From: Microvirga sp. VF16
GTDB taxonomy: Bacteria; Pseudomonadota; Alphaproteobacteria; Rhizobiales; Beijerinckiaceae
DNA: 64,000 nt
NCBI RefSeq assembly: GCF_016864375.1
Contig: NZ_CP069354.1
Span: 1,550,001 to 1,614,000, forward strand
Reading direction: 5' to 3'
Shown: positions 62,256-64,000 of the stretch, one piece after another
How the letters are laid out: each line of letters opens with the position of its first letter
Position numbering within the stretch: position 1 is the first letter of the stretch
The notes under the pieces: model-generated
Database searches by the model: none
Seen by the model: only the letters and a program-made list of their open reading frames with translations
What the model was told of the DNA's origin: nothing
Translations under genes and position numbers: made by a program

Positions 62256-62309
62256 GGTCAAACTTGTTCCTCGATGCCGCTCAGATGACCGTTCCTTTCC
62301 CCGAAAGGG

Positions 62310-63854
62310 GTGAATGTTAGCACGTTCATGCGGCCTGTGCATGAGGGCTGTGGCATCTTTCTCATCCGGAGTGTTGCCTTTGCAACGGTTCTGGTAGCTA
62401 TGGGTGGAATGAGCATCGCAACCGGATCTGAAGCCTCCATGAATGCCCCCCAGATGACCGCCCGTCAGAAAGCCACAGACGCCTCCATTGCCGCCCTGTC
62501 GTCCGAATTGTCCCGGCGTTTCGGCGACCGGGTCGCGACCTCGGCTGCCGTGCGCGAACAGCATGGGCATACGCTGACCTGGGTGAAGAACCAGCCGCCG
62601 GACATCGTGGTCTATCCCCGAACGACCGAGGAGGTGTCGGAGATCGTGAAACTCTGCGCCGCGCATGGGGTCCCGATCATTCCCTACGGCACGGGCACGT
62701 CTCTCGAAGGGCATATCAATGCTCCCTATGGCGGAGTTTCCATCGATCTGAGCCTGATGAAACGCATCATCGCCGTCCATGACGAGGATCTGGATTGCGT
62801 GGTCGAAGCGGGCGTGACCCGCAAGGAATTGAACGAGTACCTGCGGGACAAGGGCCTGTTCTTTCCCATCGATCCGGGGGCCGACGCCTCCATCGGCGGC
62901 ATGGTCGCGACACGTGCCTCCGGAACCAATGCAGTCCGCTACGGGACCATGAAGGACGTGGTCCTGGCGCTGACGGTGGTGCTTCCCAATGGCGAGATCG
63001 TGAAGACGGCGAGCCGTGCCAAGAAGAGTTCGGCGGGCTACGACCTGACCCGTCTCCTCATCGGATCGGAAGGAACGCTGGGTATCGTCACCGAGATCAC
63101 TCTGAAGCTCAACGGCATTCCTGAGGCGATCTCGGCCGGCATCTGCCCGTTCCCGACCGTGAAGGCGGCCTGTGACGCGGTGATCATGACGATCCAATCC
63201 GGCATCCCGGTGGCGCGCATCGAACTGCTCGACGAGGTCCAGGTAAAGGCGGTCAACCTTCACTCCAAGCTCACCCTGCCGGAGAGCCCGCTGCTGCTCC
63301 TGGAGTTCCACGGTTCCGAGGCCGGTGTGCACGAACAGGCCGAGCGTTTCGGCGAGATCGCGACCGAGTTCAGCGGCGGGCCATTCGAGTGGGCGACTAG
63401 ACCTGAGGAACGCTCGCGCCTCTGGCAGGCGCGGCACGATGCCTATTGGGCCGCGAAGGGCCTGCGGCCCGGCGCGCAATCGGTGGCAACCGATGTCTGC
63501 GTGCCGATCTCCCGCCTCGCCGAGTGCGTCGATGCGACCAAGCAGGACATCCTGGAAAGCGGTCTTGTCGCTCCCATCGTCGGTCATGTGGGCGACGGCA
63601 ATTTCCACGTCCAGCCGCTCGTGAACACGGACGATCCGGCGGAAATCGAGGCCTGCGAAGCTTTTGTCGATCGGCTGGTGCGGCGGGCGGTCGCCATGGA
63701 GGGCACCTGCACGGGCGAGCACGGCGTGGGCCAGAAGAAAATGAAGTATCTGGAGGTGGAGCATGGGCCGGCTGCGCTGGACCTCATGCGCGTCTTGAAA
63801 CAGGCCATCGATCCCCACAACATCATGAATCCAGGCAAGATCGTTGCGCTTTGA
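62310..63854 (+). CDS. FAD-linked oxidase (GlcD / D-lactate dehydrogenase family)
   Basis: The protein is 470-514 residues depending on start. The N-terminal FAD-binding domain has YPRTTEEVSEIVKLCAAHGVPIIPYGTGTSLEGH, GADASIGGMVATRASGTNAVRYGTMKD and LLIGSEGTLGIVTEITLKL. The C-terminal FAD-oxidase domain has VGHVGDGNFHV and GEHGVGQKKMKYL with metal or substrate His. It oxidises a 2-hydroxy acid such as D-lactate or glycolate, passing electrons to quinone or cytochrome c. The start is uncertain: GTG 62310, ATG 62400 or ATG 62439; the last fits the family N terminus best. Confidence 0.9.
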   Translation: MNVSTFMRPVHEGCGIFLIRSVAFATVLVAMGGMSIATGSEASMNAPQMTARQKATDASIAALSSELSRRFGDRVATSAAVREQHGHTLTWVKNQPPDIVVYPRTTEEVSEIVKLCAAHGVPIIPYGTGTSLEGHINAPYGGVSIDLSLMKRIIAVHDEDLDCVVEAGVTRKELNEYLRDKGLFFPIDPGADASIGGMVATRASGTNAVRYGTMKDVVLALTVVLPNGEIVKTASRAKKSSAGYDLTRLLIGSEGTLGIVTEITLKLNGIPEAISAGICPFPTVKAACDAVIMTIQSGIPVARIELLDEVQVKAVNLHSKLTLPESPLLLLEFHGSEAGVHEQAERFGEIATEFSGGPFEWATRPEERSRLWQARHDAYWAAKGLRPGAQSVATDVCVPISRLAECVDATKQDILESGLVAPIVGHVGDGNFHVQPLVNTDDPAEIEACEAFVDRLVRRAVAMEGTCTGEHGVGQKKMKYLEVEHGPAALDLMRVLKQAIDPHNIMNPGKIVAL

Positions 63855-63937
63855 CGGTGGAACACATGGAACAATGCTCCCGGTCCTTGGCGTCATGAGG
63901 TAAGGACGTCTCAGAGTAACGGAGAAAAGGCAGCCTC

Positions 63938-64000
63938 TTGCGCGATATCCTGACGATCATCGCATCCATCGTGATCCTGATCCTGGCGATTGCCGTGGCG
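63938..64000 (+). CDS. N-terminal fragment of a membrane-anchored protein, probably AsmA-like
   Basis: TTG 63938, preceded by CGGAGAAAAGG, opens a frame that runs off the window: RDILTIIASIVILILAIAVA after the initiator. This is a single membrane helix with the short polar start seen in AsmA-family proteins of related bacteria. Only 21 codons are visible, so the assignment is tentative. Confidence 0.45.
   Translation, partial: MRDILTIIASIVILILAIAVA

Noticed and set aside
62256..63896. Long minus-strand extension of the thioesterase frame opposite the FAD oxidase
   Set aside because: Thioesterase homology begins only at ATG 62255. The remainder is antisense to a clear FAD-linked oxidase and is His/Arg-rich.

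Overview
The window is chromosomal DNA from a GC-rich alphaproteobacterium of the order Hyphomicrobiales. Methylobacteriaceae, for example a Microvirga-like genus, is my best guess. The reasons are the uninterrupted mraZ-to-ftsZ division and cell-wall cluster followed by lpxC, bamD and recN, the FtsZ with a long C-terminal linker, the ArsR/methyltransferase-metF-metH arrangement, the type A RNase P RNA, and dispersed palindromic repeats of the kind common in this order. The genus call is inference from gene content only.

Layout. 1-1.2 kb: the 3' part of an IS110-family element next to the C-terminal stump of an RTX-type calcium-binding protein. 1.3-12.3 kb: an erythromycin-esterase family protein, EttA, AMP nucleosidase, and a methionine/one-carbon block (ArsR-methyltransferase fusion, MetF, cobalamin-dependent MetH). 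12.5-16 kb: a MacAB-like tripartite efflux operon on the minus strand. 16.1-19.6 kb: an envelope group (amidase, TerB/DnaJ-domain protein, glycine-zipper lipoprotein, lytic transglycosylase) and rnpB. 19.7-38.7 kb: the dcw operon mraZ-rsmH-ftsL-ftsI-murE-murF-mraY-murD-ftsW-murG-murC-murB-ddl-ftsQ-ftsA-ftsZ, mostly with 1-4 base start/stop overlaps and ending in a strong terminator. It is preceded by four 10-bp-phased MraZ-type boxes. 38.9-42.6 kb: lpxC, bamD and recN.

From 42.6 to 48.9 kb there is accessory DNA between recN and ligA, which are commonly close neighbours in related bacteria. It holds two long copies of one dispersed repeat family (B), a two-component system beside a small secreted protein, a DUF899/VOC/DUF1428/MarR group, and more than 1 kb of non-coding DNA with family A repeats and a strong promoter driving a possible structured RNA. 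From 48.9 kb to the end come ligA, an AraC regulator with AzlCD amino-acid exporter genes, an aminopeptidase P, two tiny ORFs, prmA, an SDR oxidoreductase, a cyclopropane fatty acid synthase, a UvrD-type helicase, a small exported protein, a thioesterase, an FAD-linked oxidase and the first codons of a membrane-anchored, probably AsmA-like protein.

I found no CRISPR array, tRNA, rRNA, prophage or obvious defence system. The most noteworthy material is regulatory and repeat-based: the mraZ operator, the metF operator, the MarR operator inside a probably leaderless promoter, the candidate RNA at 48.15 kb, the long non-coding right end of the IS110 element (possible bridge/seek RNA), and a repeat whose terminal CTAG supplies the stop codon of two neighbouring genes.
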